Positions 9,555 to 18,244 of a DNA stretch of 49,765 nt are shown piece by piece. Numbering within the stretch: position 1 is the first letter of the stretch; the number at the start of each line of letters is the position of its first letter. A program made the position numbers and the translations under genes. Source of the stretch: Elusimicrobiota bacterium (GTDB lineage: Bacteria; CAYTYR01; UBA6262); contig PMCA01000035.1 of assembly GCA_003153935.1 (NCBI GenBank), positions 35,029 to 84,793 on the forward strand. Direction: 5' to 3'. Below the pieces are notes generated by a model, which saw nothing but the letters and a program-made list of their open reading frames with translations, searched no databases and was not told the origin of the DNA.

Positions 9555-9572
9555 ATATCTTTTTAAAGATAT
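9555..9572. promoter_or_regulatory. Inverted repeat over the rpsB -10 region
   Basis: ATATCTTTTTAAAGATAT is an 8-bp perfect inverted repeat with a 2-base centre. On the minus strand it covers the -10 hexamer of the rpsB promoter. It could be an operator or simply an AT-rich coincidence around the start site. Confidence 0.4.
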
Positions 9573-9594
9573 CATAAATAAGTCATTTTTGCAA
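9566..9594 (-). promoter_or_regulatory. Sigma-70-type promoter of the rpsB operon
   Basis: On the minus strand TTGCAA (9589-9594) is followed after 17 bases by TATCTT (9566-9571). It lies in the only gap before rpsB; the -35 box falls inside the last codons of the upstream gene. It would drive rpsB through the wecA-like gene. Confidence 0.6.
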
Positions 9595-10587
9595 GGAAAA
9601 TATTCTCAGCAAGTCTTTCCACCACTGGGTCAGCTTATGGCCATTGGTGATCACGCTTACCCGGTCATCCGGTGACAGTTCCGCCAACCCCATTATCGCC
9701 GGCCCGAAACGCACTTTCACCCTGACTTTTTCCTTGCCGGGCTCCACCTCTTCTACCGGAGCGGTTAAGGGGATAAGCTCTTCCCGGCCTTCTTCGTTCC
9801 TGACCCGGCCGCCCAGGAGCTTGGCCAGGTATTGGGCGATATCGCGCTCATCGGTCAATTTGGCCCAGACCGTTTCACCAGGTTTCAGTTCCCGCGCCAG
9901 GCGGCCCTTTTTATCCGTCTCCCCGACCATTTCTATTTCCAGGACCAGAGCCGCGGTTTCTTCGGTCACCACCAGGTTCTCCGGCAGCTGCAGCTTGGAA
10001 ATATCCTCGTCTATTTTTTCCTTCAGCTCCTTGAATTGCAAAAGGTTCACTTCATCCAGCTGTATATCCAGCTTTATATTCTGGTCCTGGCTGATCTCCT
10101 TTATCTCTTCGACCAGCCGGCTTTCCAGCAGTTCCCGGTTATTCTTGACCAGTGCCTCAAAGAATTGGGTGTCCTTATCCTTGTTAATCCAGCTCTTGAT
10201 ATTATTCTGCAGTTTTTGCGTCAATTCCTGCAGGCTGCCTTCACCCAGGCGCAAGGCGTATAATTTACGTTCGAATTCATGCCAGGGCTGGTCCAACCCG
10301 GTCTGGTAAATGCCCGGATTGTAGGTCACAATATTGGTGGCTCGCAGCAATTGGTTGTTCTTAATATCGGCAATCAATACCACCAGGCCGTAAATATTTG
10401 TCGTTTCAGCCTTGAATTTGCCTTTTAATACCATGATCTGCTTCAGCAGGGAATTGATGATCTTGATGGATTTACCTACGTCGTTACCGGTAGAATCCAG
10501 CACCAGCTTCGCCTGCTCGGCGTCACAACCGGTCTCTTCTATGATCAATTGGGTCAGGTGCTTCTTGTCTTTTATTCTCTCTGGCAT
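9583..10587 (-). CDS. Unknown protein with an EF-Ts-like (UBA-type) N-terminus
   Basis: I do not recognise this 334-residue family. Residues about 12-43 (LTQLIIEETGCDAEQAKLVL, then STGNDVGKSIKII) match the UBA/TS-N helical fold seen at the start of EF-Ts and in NAC-like proteins. The middle (about 80-220) is charged and helical, with a Glu/Lys-rich segment; the C-terminal third is beta-rich and ends in a basic/aromatic tail. No membrane segment or catalytic motif is seen. It follows the xerC-like gene by eight bases and lies immediately before the rpsB promoter. Confidence 0.75.
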   Translation of the reverse strand: MPERIKDKKHLTQLIIEETGCDAEQAKLVLDSTGNDVGKSIKIINSLLKQIMVLKGKFKAETTNIYGLVVLIADIKNNQLLRATNIVTYNPGIYQTGLDQPWHEFERKLYALRLGEGSLQELTQKLQNNIKSWINKDKDTQFFEALVKNNRELLESRLVEEIKEISQDQNIKLDIQLDEVNLLQFKELKEKIDEDISKLQLPENLVVTEETAALVLEIEMVGETDKKGRLARELKPGETVWAKLTDERDIAQYLAKLLGGRVRNEEGREELIPLTAPVEEVEPGKEKVRVKVRFGPAIMGLAELSPDDRVSVITNGHKLTQWWKDLLRIFSLQK

Positions 10588-10595
10588 CTATTATC

Positions 10596-11474
10596 CTAAG
10601 CTCGCGGATGATTTTTCTCGTAAACTTTTTTTAATCTCTCCAGGGTGACATGCGTGTATTTTTGCGTCGTTTCCAGGCTTTCATGTCCAAGCATCTCCTG
10701 GATAGAACGCAAGTCACAGCCGGCGTTCAGCAAATGTGTGGCAAACGTATGCCTTAGCACGTGAGCGCTGATCTTTTTGCTGACACTGGTCAGCCGTATA
10801 TAATGATCCAGGATACGGTTAATGCTGCGGTCGGTCAGGCGTTGTCCCCGCTGGTTGAGCAGCAGCGCTTTAGGTTCCCGGGTGATCTTTTTTCTTTCTT
10901 CCAGGTAATCATAAAGAACTGTCAGGGCCTTTTCTCCGATAGGGATTATCCGCTCTTTAGAGCCCTTACCCCGGACATTCACCAGCCCGGCCAGGTAATC
11001 GACATCCTCGATATTCAAACCGACCAGTTCCGTTACCCGTATCCCGGTGGAATATAGTGTTTCCAGGATACTGCGATCCCTTAAACCGCGGAATCCGGAC
11101 TTTGCCGGCGCCTCTAACAGCAACCGCATTTCCTCCAGCTCCAGGAAACGTGGCAGTTTTTTGTCCAGTTTAGGGGCATGCAGGAATTTAGCCGGATTGC
11201 TGGCCATTAATTTTTTCTTATTCAGGAATTTGATAAACGATTTCAATGCCGCTACTTTACGGCCGATACTTGTTTTCTGGTAATTTTTTTTATTCAGGTC
11301 GACCAGAAACTGCCTGAGCACGAGGTGGTTTATCTCGTTAAGAGAATTGATTCTTAGTTCCTTTAAGAATTCCTGGAACTGCAAAAGATCCAGCCGGTAG
11401 TTCCTGATCGTATGCGGGCTGTCGTTTCTTTCATACCGCAAGTATTCGAGGAAAGCGCCGATCTGGTCTTTCAT
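10596..11474 (-). CDS. Tyrosine recombinase, XerC/XerD type
   Basis: Xer recombinases resolve chromosome dimers at dif sites. The 292-residue protein has an N-terminal SAM-like core-binding domain (1-85) and a catalytic domain with Arg in STGIRVTELVGL, Lys in RGKGSKERIIP, HVLRHTFATHLL with the His/Arg pair, LGHESLETTQKYTHV with the second His and the nucleophile Tyr. Length and motifs fit XerC/XerD rather than phage integrases, and its place beside topA and dprA is a common chromosomal arrangement. I cannot tell XerC from XerD. Confidence 0.93.
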   Translation of the reverse strand: MKDQIGAFLEYLRYERNDSPHTIRNYRLDLLQFQEFLKELRINSLNEINHLVLRQFLVDLNKKNYQKTSIGRKVAALKSFIKFLNKKKLMASNPAKFLHAPKLDKKLPRFLELEEMRLLLEAPAKSGFRGLRDRSILETLYSTGIRVTELVGLNIEDVDYLAGLVNVRGKGSKERIIPIGEKALTVLYDYLEERKKITREPKALLLNQRGQRLTDRSINRILDHYIRLTSVSKKISAHVLRHTFATHLLNAGCDLRSIQEMLGHESLETTQKYTHVTLERLKKVYEKNHPRA

Positions 11475-11491
11475 ACCCGTCCTTTAAACGC

Positions 11492-13513
11492 TTATTTCTT
11501 AGGCAAAGGTTTGGTATTCTTGCACGCCGGGTAACCGCTGCAGGCGAGGAACTTACCGCGGCGGCCGAACTTGACTACCATCGGCTTGCCGCATTTTTCG
11601 CACTTCTCATCGGTCGTTTCCGGCGCTTTACGCTGCCCTTTCTCGTCAATATTAGCCGTAAATTTGCATTTAGGGAAATTCTTGCAGGCCATGAACTTGC
11701 CGTATGGGCCCTGGCGGATGACCAGCGGCGCCCCGTCCAGTGGGCAGATCTCGCTGGTAGGCTCTTCCTTGCTCACGTCCTTGATGGCCACTGCCGCTTT
11801 TTTCAAGGTCTGGCTGAACGGTACATAGAAATCCTGCAGGACCTTGGTCCATTGTTGCTTGCCTTCCGCTATATCGTCCAGTTCCTCTTCCATCTTGGCC
11901 GTGAAACCAACGTCTATCACTGAGGCAAAATTTTCTTTCAGGATATCGTTAACGGTGAACCCGATCTGTTCAGGATAGAATCTCCCGCTCTCGAGCTTAA
12001 CGTATTTGCGGACCAGAATGGTATTGATAATAGGCGCGTAAGTGGACGGTCGTCCTATCCCGTACTTCTCCAGGTTCTTGATCAGGCTGGCTTCGTTAAA
12101 ACGCGGCGGCGGTTCGGTGAATTTCTGGTCGTTCAACAGCCTTAACAGGACCAGTATCTCCTTTTCCGTTAGCGGCGGCAGCTTGGCCTTGCCCGGGGCT
12201 TCTTCCTGTCTTTCGGTTTCCTCTTCCTCGTCTTCCTCTATGTATAATACCATAAAACCGTCAAATTTTATAGTCTGTCCTGTAGCCCGGAACAGGTAAT
12301 CTTTGGCGCGGATATCGATAGACACATTGTCCATAATGGCGCTGGCCATCTGGCTGGCCAGGAATCTCTGCCAGATCAATTCGTAGAGGCGGTACTGGTC
12401 GGCGGTCAGGAAGTTCTTTATTTCCTCCGGCACATTGCGAACGGAAGTCGGCCGGATGGCTTCATGGGCTTCCTGGGCGCCCTTCACTTTGGTTTTATAG
12501 ACCCGTGGGCTTTCAGGCAAGTACTTGGCCCCGTATCTTTCTTGCACATAATTTTTAGCTTCCGCCTGAGCCTGCGCGCTCACATTATATGAGTCCGTGC
12601 GCATATAGGTGATCAAGCCGCTGAAACCTTTTACTTTCAGGTCGATACCTTCGTACAGCTGCTGGGCGATCATCATGGTCTTCTTCGCCGTAAAGCCCAG
12701 CTTGTGCACCGCTTCCTGCTGCAGGGTACTGGTAATGAACGGCGGCGCGGGGTTGCGCTTGGTCTCCTTGCGGGTGATCTTCTCCACCATGTACGGAGCC
12801 TGGCTCAGGTCCATAACTATGCGTTCCGCTTCTTCTTTGTTCTTGATATCCAGCTTGGCGAATTTTTTATCGCCCTGTCCGACCAGGGTGGCCAGGAACT
12901 TGATCTCATTCTGCTGCGACTTGAGTTCCGCTTTGATAACCCAGTATTCCTGGGGAACAAAATTCTGTATCTCCCGTTCGCGGTCTACTATAAAACGCAA
13001 GGCGATGGATTGCACCCGCCCGGCTGACAAGCCGGAATATATTTTTTTGCCCAGGATCGGGCTGATCTTATAGCCTACCAGGCGGTCCAGGATACGGCGC
13101 GCCTGTTGAGCTTCCACCAGGGACATATCCAGCTGCCGGGGATTCTGCAGGGCAGTCATGATGGCTTCCTTGGTTATTTCATGGAAGACGATACGCTTGA
13201 TACAGGCCGGTTCGGCTTTAGTGGCCAGCATGATATGCCAGCCGATAGCTTCCCCTTCGCGGTCCTCGTCAGTGGCCAGATAAACGGTCTTGGCCTGCTT
13301 TACCAGGGCGGCGAGTTCCTTGACGAATTTCTGCTTGACCTTGGGTATGACATAGGTAGGAGCAAATTGCTTCTCTACGTCCACGCCCAGGGCGCTCTGC
13401 GGCAAATCGCGGATATGTCCCATGGACGATTTCACCACGTAACCGCTGCCCAGGAATTTACTGATGGTCTTGGCCTTGGCTGGAGACTCTACTATGATTA
13501 ATTTATCGATCAT
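11492..13513 (-). CDS. topA: DNA topoisomerase I
   Basis: TopA relaxes negative supercoils through a 5'-phosphotyrosine. The 673-residue protein has the Toprim domain (IVESPAKAKTISKFLG at 7-22; YLATDEDREGEAIGWH near 79), the catalytic Tyr in GLITYMRTDSYNVS near 302, and EKYGIGRPSTYAPII near 480. Two C-terminal four-Cys zinc ribbons begin at CPLDGAPL and CEKCGKPM. It overlaps nothing and sits 10 bases after dprA in a dprA-topA-xer operon. Confidence 0.98.
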   Translation of the reverse strand: MIDKLIIVESPAKAKTISKFLGSGYVVKSSMGHIRDLPQSALGVDVEKQFAPTYVIPKVKQKFVKELAALVKQAKTVYLATDEDREGEAIGWHIMLATKAEPACIKRIVFHEITKEAIMTALQNPRQLDMSLVEAQQARRILDRLVGYKISPILGKKIYSGLSAGRVQSIALRFIVDREREIQNFVPQEYWVIKAELKSQQNEIKFLATLVGQGDKKFAKLDIKNKEEAERIVMDLSQAPYMVEKITRKETKRNPAPPFITSTLQQEAVHKLGFTAKKTMMIAQQLYEGIDLKVKGFSGLITYMRTDSYNVSAQAQAEAKNYVQERYGAKYLPESPRVYKTKVKGAQEAHEAIRPTSVRNVPEEIKNFLTADQYRLYELIWQRFLASQMASAIMDNVSIDIRAKDYLFRATGQTIKFDGFMVLYIEEDEEEETERQEEAPGKAKLPPLTEKEILVLLRLLNDQKFTEPPPRFNEASLIKNLEKYGIGRPSTYAPIINTILVRKYVKLESGRFYPEQIGFTVNDILKENFASVIDVGFTAKMEEELDDIAEGKQQWTKVLQDFYVPFSQTLKKAAVAIKDVSKEEPTSEICPLDGAPLVIRQGPYGKFMACKNFPKCKFTANIDEKGQRKAPETTDEKCEKCGKPMVVKFGRRGKFLACSGYPACKNTKPLPKK

Positions 13514-13523
13514 TTCCTAACCT

Positions 13524-14621
13524 CTAAACCCTGATATAATTCTTGCCGCCCACTTCCTGTATCAGTTCTTTCATTTCCAGCTGTAACAGGAGCGGTGATA
13601 ACCGCCCCATGGGCAATCCTGTCTGCACACATAACGATTCTATATTAACTGGTTCTGAGCCCAGCAACCTGTAAATATTACCTTCCCCTTCATTAAGGCC
13701 GGTAATGGCGAATTCGGGCTGGGCTGGCCTTTTCTTCCCGGCCGCCAGACCCTTCAGGCAGTTAATTTCCTCGATCACGTCTTCTACGCCCTCCACCAGC
13801 TTCGCTCCGTCCTTGATCAGTTTGTTAGTGCCACGGGAAAAGCGGCTGGAAATATTCCCTGGCAGGGCGAAAACCTCACGCCCCTGGGATACCGCCCATT
13901 TGGCCGTGATCAAGGCACCGGACTTCACATCGGCCTCTATCACCAACACGCCCAGGCTCAAACCCGATATGATCCGGTTGCGCAAGGGAAAGGTCTGCTG
14001 GGTGGGCGTCTCGCTCATCGTATATTCTGATATTACCGCGCCATTAGCGCTAATACTCCGAGCCAGTTCCTTATTCTCCGGTGGAAACAGCCTGGAAATA
14101 CCGCCGCCCAGGATAGCCAGGGTACGGCCGCCTTTATCCAGGGCTGCCCGGTGGGCAAAAGTATCAATGCCGTGCGCCAGGCCGCTGACTATAGTAATGC
14201 CGGCTTCGGCCAGCTGTCCACTCAATTCGGTGGCCTGAGACTTGCCATAAGGCGTGAACAACCTGGTACCAACCACACCTATGGCCACCAGGTCCCGCCG
14301 CAATACCTCTCCCTGTACATAGAGGACTATCGGCGCGTCGGGCAGGTAGCGCAGGCTCATGGGATAATTGTCATCGGCCAGAGTTATGGCCTTAACCCCG
14401 TATTTATCCATTAGCTCGTATTCTTTGTCAAGCTTGAATTTATCTTTGGCCATAGCCCGCGCTTTAGTAAATCCCTTACCTGCCAGGCCGCTATGCCAGA
14501 GTTCCTGGTCGCTGACGCGCAAGACATCTTCCGCGCTCCCGTAGAAATCCACCAGCTTCTTAAGCGCCAATTTATACGCGCAACCGACCGCGTTTAAACT
14601 CAGCCAACTGTCCATTTTCAT
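13524..14621 (-). CDS. dprA: DNA-processing protein DprA
   Basis: DprA binds incoming single-stranded DNA during natural transformation and loads RecA. I chose the ATG at 14621 because GAGGGG lies six bases upstream. The 365-residue protein has an N-terminal helical domain, the Rossmann-like core with GVVGTRLFTPYGKSQATELS, SGLAHGIDTFAHRAAL, GGGISRLFPPENKELA and FPLRNRIISGLSLGVLVIEA, and a C-terminal winged helix. The same window holds comM, so a transformation capacity is plausible, though both genes occur widely in non-competent bacteria. Confidence 0.96.
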   Translation of the reverse strand: MKMDSWLSLNAVGCAYKLALKKLVDFYGSAEDVLRVSDQELWHSGLAGKGFTKARAMAKDKFKLDKEYELMDKYGVKAITLADDNYPMSLRYLPDAPIVLYVQGEVLRRDLVAIGVVGTRLFTPYGKSQATELSGQLAEAGITIVSGLAHGIDTFAHRAALDKGGRTLAILGGGISRLFPPENKELARSISANGAVISEYTMSETPTQQTFPLRNRIISGLSLGVLVIEADVKSGALITAKWAVSQGREVFALPGNISSRFSRGTNKLIKDGAKLVEGVEDVIEEINCLKGLAAGKKRPAQPEFAITGLNEGEGNIYRLLGSEPVNIESLCVQTGLPMGRLSPLLLQLEMKELIQEVGGKNYIRV

Positions 14622-14636
14622 TCCATGCCCCTCAAA

Positions 14637-14661
14637 CAAAAAAGACAGCCAGGCTGTCTTT
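14637..14661 (-). terminator. Terminator hairpin between the HTH gene and dprA
   Basis: On the minus strand AAAGACAGC, loop CTG, GCTGTCTTT is followed by further T residues. It directly precedes the dprA SD. No promoter was found between it and the HTH gene, so it most likely ends the LysM-TPR-HTH transcript. Confidence 0.75.
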
Positions 14662-14699
14662 AGGATCAATCCTTACCAATTTCATTAGTTTTATCCCTG

Positions 14700-14725
14700 C
14701 CCGCCGTAGCTTTAGCGCAGGCGGG
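14700..14725. repeat. Palindromic repeat overlapping the end of the HTH gene
   Basis: Six-base arms CCCGCC and GGCGGG flank the core GTAGCTTTAGCGCA. The motif resembles CCCGCC-GTAGCTTTAGCG-GGCGGG palindromes I recall as scattered in uncultured bacterial genomes. Here it contains the stop codon and the last four codons of the HTH gene. Confidence 0.6.
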
Positions 14726-15026
14726 TTTTGCCATTTAATTGCTTGAATAGATTCAGGAACTTCCGCCGGTTGCGCGTAGTTTGATATTTCCTGGGAATCC
14801 TGCCGGCTGATAATACCAGGGTATCGGCATCACACTCCAGGCAGTGAGCGATCTTGACCAAGCTTCTCTCTTCACTGGGCGGGTTTCTTTTCCCGGCCAG
14901 GACCTTGGAGAGGAAGCTGGGGTCCAGCCCGACATTCCTTGAGAGCTGGCGCAAGCTGATATTTCTTTGTCGCAAGCTGTCTTTTATTAACTTACCGAAA
15001 TAATTATTAGGCATTTTATCATTCAC
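14712..15026 (-). CDS. XRE-family helix-turn-helix regulator
   Basis: This small protein (104 residues) has one HTH domain at about 10-68: LIKDSLRQRNISLRQLSRNV, then FLSKVLAGKRNPPSE, typical of Cro/C1-type DNA-binding proteins. The remaining basic tail has no recognised fold. Its target is unknown. It is the last gene after LysM and TPR genes. The final residues and stop codon lie inside a palindromic repeat, so the original C-terminus may have been altered. Confidence 0.85.
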   Translation of the reverse strand: MNDKMPNNYFGKLIKDSLRQRNISLRQLSRNVGLDPSFLSKVLAGKRNPPSEERSLVKIAHCLECDADTLVLSAGRIPRKYQTTRNRRKFLNLFKQLNGKTRLR

Positions 15027-15040
15027 TCGATCAGAGTTTA

Positions 15041-15433
15041 TTATTTGCTTTCTCTGAAAAGGTTCAGGATATCCAATTTATTCTTGGCCTTATGAATAAA
15101 CCCGTCTTTGGGATAGTTCTTAACGAAATCCTCATACTCAACCTTAGCCCTCAGGTAATTATCCTGCTCTTCATATATCCTGGCGATACTGTACTGGGCG
15201 CGGGCCGCATAGAAACTTTTGGGATAGTTCTTCTTGACCAAGCCATATGATCTTTCCGCCGCCGCGTAATCATGGGACATGAAATACACATCCCCGATAT
15301 AGTATTGCGCCTGCGGCGCCCAGTCCAGCTGGCTGTGACTATCCACATAAACCTGGGCTTTTTCCAGCCCCGTACGGTAGAAAGCTATGCAACAAATAAG
15401 TATTATCGCCAGAAAGAATAGTTTCCTGAACAA
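15041..15433 (-). CDS. Small envelope TPR protein (YbgF/BamD-like repeats)
   Basis: This 130-residue protein begins with a hydrophobic segment (3-17), serving as signal or anchor, then three TPR-like units with YYIGDVYF, ARAQYSIARIYEEQ and YEDFVKNYP. Such repeats typify periplasmic scaffold proteins. The start is a TTG; no AUG is available upstream of the hydrophobic segment. It follows the LysM gene by 18 bases, suggesting a shared envelope role. Confidence 0.75.
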   Translation of the reverse strand: MFRKLFFLAIILICCIAFYRTGLEKAQVYVDSHSQLDWAPQAQYYIGDVYFMSHDYAAAERSYGLVKKNYPKSFYAARAQYSIARIYEEQDNYLRAKVEYEDFVKNYPKDGFIHKAKNKLDILNLFRESK

Positions 15434-15451
15434 TTCCGCCGCCTGGTATAT

Positions 15452-16477
15452 TTATTTGCTAAATTTCACCGGGTCACCGATAGCTGCCGGTTCCAGGCTT
15501 CTCAGTATCTCAACATAACAGGTATTCTTTTTTACGGTTATGACTTTAGCCTGGGCTATTTTATTGACCGAGTTCATGGCTTTCTTATCCGCCATATCTT
15601 GCTGTTCCATTGTCCGGTTGGCCTCGTCCAAGTTCCCTCTCTCGCTCATCAACTTGCCGACCTTATAGATCGCTACCGTCATTCCTTCTTCCAGACCCTT
15701 ATTGGTACCGACATCCAGGACCACTATATCCCCGGCGCCGAACATGGTCTTGGCATCCTGGTCAGCCGGATTATAACCGACTATTTTGGCTTGCGCTCTG
15801 AATTTACTGCGGGGGATGGATTCAGTTTCGAAAGGCGGGGCCTTATCCGTTTGCAGGGTCAGACTGCCCATTACATTAGTGCTTATCTGATTCGTAGCTG
15901 AATTTACGTTGAATTTTTCCGGTTGGGTGCTTTCCGCGGCGACCTCTTTCTCTACTTCCTTGCTGACCGCCGGTGGTGCTTCATTTTTGACTTCGCCGGC
16001 CCCTTCTGATTGCATAGCCGTATCGTCAGCTTTGGTTTCTTCCTTGGCCGTCTCTACCGCGGCCGGGGCCGCTTCTTTCTTTTCTTCGGCTTTCACTTCC
16101 GCCTTGACTTCAGCGACTGCCTTTTTCTCTTCTGTCACGGTCGGCGCTGGTTTCTCTGCGGGTTTCTCCGCGACGACGGCAGGCGCCGGTTTTTCAACCG
16201 GTTTCGGCTCTGCCACTTCCGCCGCGGCTGGGGCCGCTTCTGTCGCTGCCGACATTTCAGGGATGGTCAATTTATCCCCAGCATGTATCCAATGCGCATC
16301 CTTTATATTCGGGTTAGCTTTTAAGATATCTTGCCATTTATCAGGATTCTTTAATTCTTTCCCGGCTATGCTCCACAAGGTATCACCCTTCTGGACAACA
16401 TATTCGCCGGCTTGCAATATGCCGGCGAGTAAAAGGACCAATAAAAAAAGTAAAGTTACGGTGAGATTTCTTTTCAT
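15452..16477 (-). CDS. Secreted LysM-domain protein
   Basis: LysM domains bind peptidoglycan glycan chains. The ATG at 16477 has AAGGAAGG upstream; an earlier in-frame ATG would place 18 odd residues before the signal peptide. The 341-residue protein has a signal peptide (about 1-24), LysM at 27-75 (YVVQKGDTLWSIAGKEL), an Ala/Lys/Glu/Pro-rich linker to about 185, and a C-terminal beta-rich domain resembling flagellar/LysM partner proteins (DIVVLDVGTNKGLEEGMTVA). Probably cell-wall-bound in the periplasm. Confidence 0.88.
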   Translation of the reverse strand: MKRNLTVTLLFLLVLLLAGILQAGEYVVQKGDTLWSIAGKELKNPDKWQDILKANPNIKDAHWIHAGDKLTIPEMSAATEAAPAAAEVAEPKPVEKPAPAVVAEKPAEKPAPTVTEEKKAVAEVKAEVKAEEKKEAAPAAVETAKEETKADDTAMQSEGAGEVKNEAPPAVSKEVEKEVAAESTQPEKFNVNSATNQISTNVMGSLTLQTDKAPPFETESIPRSKFRAQAKIVGYNPADQDAKTMFGAGDIVVLDVGTNKGLEEGMTVAIYKVGKLMSERGNLDEANRTMEQQDMADKKAMNSVNKIAQAKVITVKKNTCYVEILRSLEPAAIGDPVKFSK

Positions 16478-16521
16478 TTTCTGCACCTTCCTTCGCGGAT
16501 TTTTTATCTTTACTGTGTTAA

Positions 16522-16550
16522 AGGTTATCACATTTACCGGGTAGTGTCAA
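16522..16550 (-). promoter_or_regulatory. Promoter of the LysM-TPR-HTH operon
   Basis: Minus-strand TTGACA (16545-16550), 17-base spacer, TAACCT (16522-16527). It lies just after the comM stop and 45 bases before the LysM start. Confidence 0.7.
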
Positions 16551-16551
16551 G

Positions 16552-16584
16552 GGAAAAAGGAATCCTTCGACTGGGCTCAGGATT
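16552..16584 (-). terminator. REP-like palindrome and probable comM terminator
   Basis: On the plus strand AATCCTTCGACTGGGCTCAG continues to GATT, with arms AATCCT/AGGATT. Minus-strand T residues follow the stem (CCTTTTT). The core CCTTCGACTGGGCTCAGG resembles a palindrome I recall as widely dispersed in bacteria. A weaker hairpin (GATAGT/ACTATC) overlaps the comM stop at 16586-16608. Confidence 0.5.
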
Positions 16585-16606
16585 AGATAGTGAGTTAATC
16601 GAACTA

Positions 16607-18142
16607 TCAGTTAAAAAGGTTCTTATCCAACCCGCGGTACTGCAGGGCCTCGGCTATATTCTGGGTCTGGATCTGCGCCGTTCCCTCCAGGTCCGCGATG
16701 GTCCTGGCTACCTTTAGTATCCGGTCGTAAGCCCGGGCGCTCAGGTTAAGCTTATTGATGGCGTGTTTGAGCATTTCCTGCGATTCGGGACCTAATTTAC
16801 AGTATTTCCTTATTTGCCTGGCCTGCATGTGGGCGTTACAATAGACATGTTTCTCTTCCGCGAAACGCTCTCTTTGGGCTATCCGCGCCCGGTTCACCCG
16901 GGTCCTGATCACCGCGCTGTTTTCCGCCAGTGTTTCCTGGGTTATTTCATCGTATTTCAGGCGCGGGACATCTATGTGCATATCGATACGGTCCAGCAAT
17001 GGACCGGATATTTTGGACATATATTTCTGTATCTTAAAGACCGAGCAGACGCATTCCTGTTTAGGATCGCCGCTATAACCACAGGGGCATGGGTTCATAG
17101 CTGCAACCATCATAAATTTGGCTGGGAAAGTCAGGCTCGATTGGGCCCGGGCGATGGTCACTACTCCGTCCTCCAGCGGCTGACGCAATACCTCCAGCAC
17201 GTTGCGATGGAACTCCGGCAGTTCGTCCAGGAAAAGCACCCCGTTGTGCGCCAGGCTGACTTCGCCCGGTTTGGGATAAGCGCCGCCGCCTATCAGCGCC
17301 ACGTCACTTATAGTATGATGCGGCGAGCGAAAAGGCCGCGTAGCGATCAGGGCCTGGTTATGCGGCAGGTTGCCGACAATGCTATGTATCTTGGTTGTTT
17401 CTATGGATTCTTCCATGATCATATCAGGAAGTATGGTAGTCAGTCTTTTGGCCAGCATGGTTTTGCCCGAACCCGGAGGACCAACGAGAAGTATGTTATG
17501 CCCGCCAGCCGCGGCGATTTCAAGCGAGCGCTTGGCATAGAGCTGCCCTTTGACATCGCTGAAATCGATGCCATACTGCGAGTTCACATTAAATATTTCG
17601 CCTATATCGGTCTTATGCGGCTTGATGGCGCTTTCTTTGTTCAAATGCTTAACTAACTCGCTCAGGTTCTTTAAAGGATATACCTTCATGTTTTCCGCCA
17701 GGCAAGCCTCCTGCCGATTGCGGTGCGGGACATAGATCCCTTTTATTTTGCTGTCGCGCAATCCCACCGTTATCGGCAAAACTCCTTTTACGCTCCTGAT
17801 GGAGCCGTCTAATGCCAGCTCTCCCAGGTAGACATGGTCTTTCAGGCTATCCGGCTGTATCTGGCCGTGTGCCGCTAATATCCCCAGGGCTATGGCCAAA
17901 TCAAAGCTGGCCCCTTCCTTCTTAATGTCGGCCGGCGCCAGGTTGACGGTGATACGTTTGGTTGGGAATTCCAGTTCGCTGTTCTTGATAGCCGCCATCA
18001 CCCGGTCCCGGCTCTCGCGCACACTGGTATCCGGCAGGCCTACTATATTAAAGGTAGGCAACCCCGCGCTGATATCTACCTCCACCTTAATCAAATAAGC
18101 TTCAATACCCAACACCGCGCTGGACAACACCTTGGCAAGCAT
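16607..18142 (-). CDS. comM: YifB/ComM-family magnesium-chelatase-like AAA+ ATPase
   Basis: ComM is a hexameric branch-migration helicase aiding integration of foreign DNA during transformation. The start at 18142 follows AGGAG. The 511-residue protein has the N-terminal ChlI-like domain ([20 protein letters not shown]), Walker [15 protein letters not shown] near 217, Walker [12 protein letters not shown], and the C-terminal CPCG motif and sensor region. It is preceded by its own promoter and a leader hairpin. Confidence 0.95.
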   Translation of the reverse strand: MLAKVLSSAVLGIEAYLIKVEVDISAGLPTFNIVGLPDTSVRESRDRVMAAIKNSELEFPTKRITVNLAPADIKKEGASFDLAIALGILAAHGQIQPDSLKDHVYLGELALDGSIRSVKGVLPITVGLRDSKIKGIYVPHRNRQEACLAENMKVYPLKNLSELVKHLNKESAIKPHKTDIGEIFNVNSQYGIDFSDVKGQLYAKRSLEIAAAGGHNILLVGPPGSGKTMLAKRLTTILPDMIMEESIETTKIHSIVGNLPHNQALIATRPFRSPHHTISDVALIGGGAYPKPGEVSLAHNGVLFLDELPEFHRNVLEVLRQPLEDGVVTIARAQSSLTFPAKFMMVAAMNPCPCGYSGDPKQECVCSVFKIQKYMSKISGPLLDRIDMHIDVPRLKYDEITQETLAENSAVIRTRVNRARIAQRERFAEEKHVYCNAHMQARQIRKYCKLGPESQEMLKHAINKLNLSARAYDRILKVARTIADLEGTAQIQTQNIAEALQYRGLDKNLFN

Positions 18143-18156
18143 GAGGACTCCTAATT

Positions 18157-18202
18157 TGGACAAAATAAAGAAAGCACATCCTTTCCTGCAGACATGCTTT
18201 CT
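18157..18202 (-). promoter_or_regulatory. Terminator-like hairpin in the comM leader
   Basis: Arms AGAAAGCA (18195-18202) and TGCTTTCT (18169-18176) pair, extended by inner wobble pairs, and are followed on the minus strand by TTTATTTTG. The hairpin begins within a few bases of the predicted transcription start and ends just before the SD. It may be an attenuator or a 5' stabilising stem. Confidence 0.65.
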
Positions 18203-18212
18203 AAAGCGTTTT

Positions 18213-18241
18213 AATATATACGATTAGTGGATTTTTGTCAA
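18213..18241 (-). promoter_or_regulatory. comM promoter
   Basis: Minus-strand TTGACA (18236-18241), 17-base spacer, TATATT (18213-18218). The expected start, near 18206, precedes the leader hairpin. Confidence 0.8.
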
Positions 18242-18244
18242 TAC

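Noticed and set aside
9644-10309. 221-codon plus-strand frame
   Set aside because: Antisense to the 334-residue gene, Ser/Arg-rich, no SD and no recognisable domain.
10596-11474. Phage integrase or mobile island
   Set aside because: The recombinase sits with topA and dprA in a housekeeping order and no phage genes or attachment sites flank it.
15909-16544. Long plus-strand open frame rich in Ser/Ala/Phe
   Set aside because: It is antisense to the LysM gene's Ala/Lys/Glu/Pro linker, which naturally yields such shadows; it has no SD or family features.
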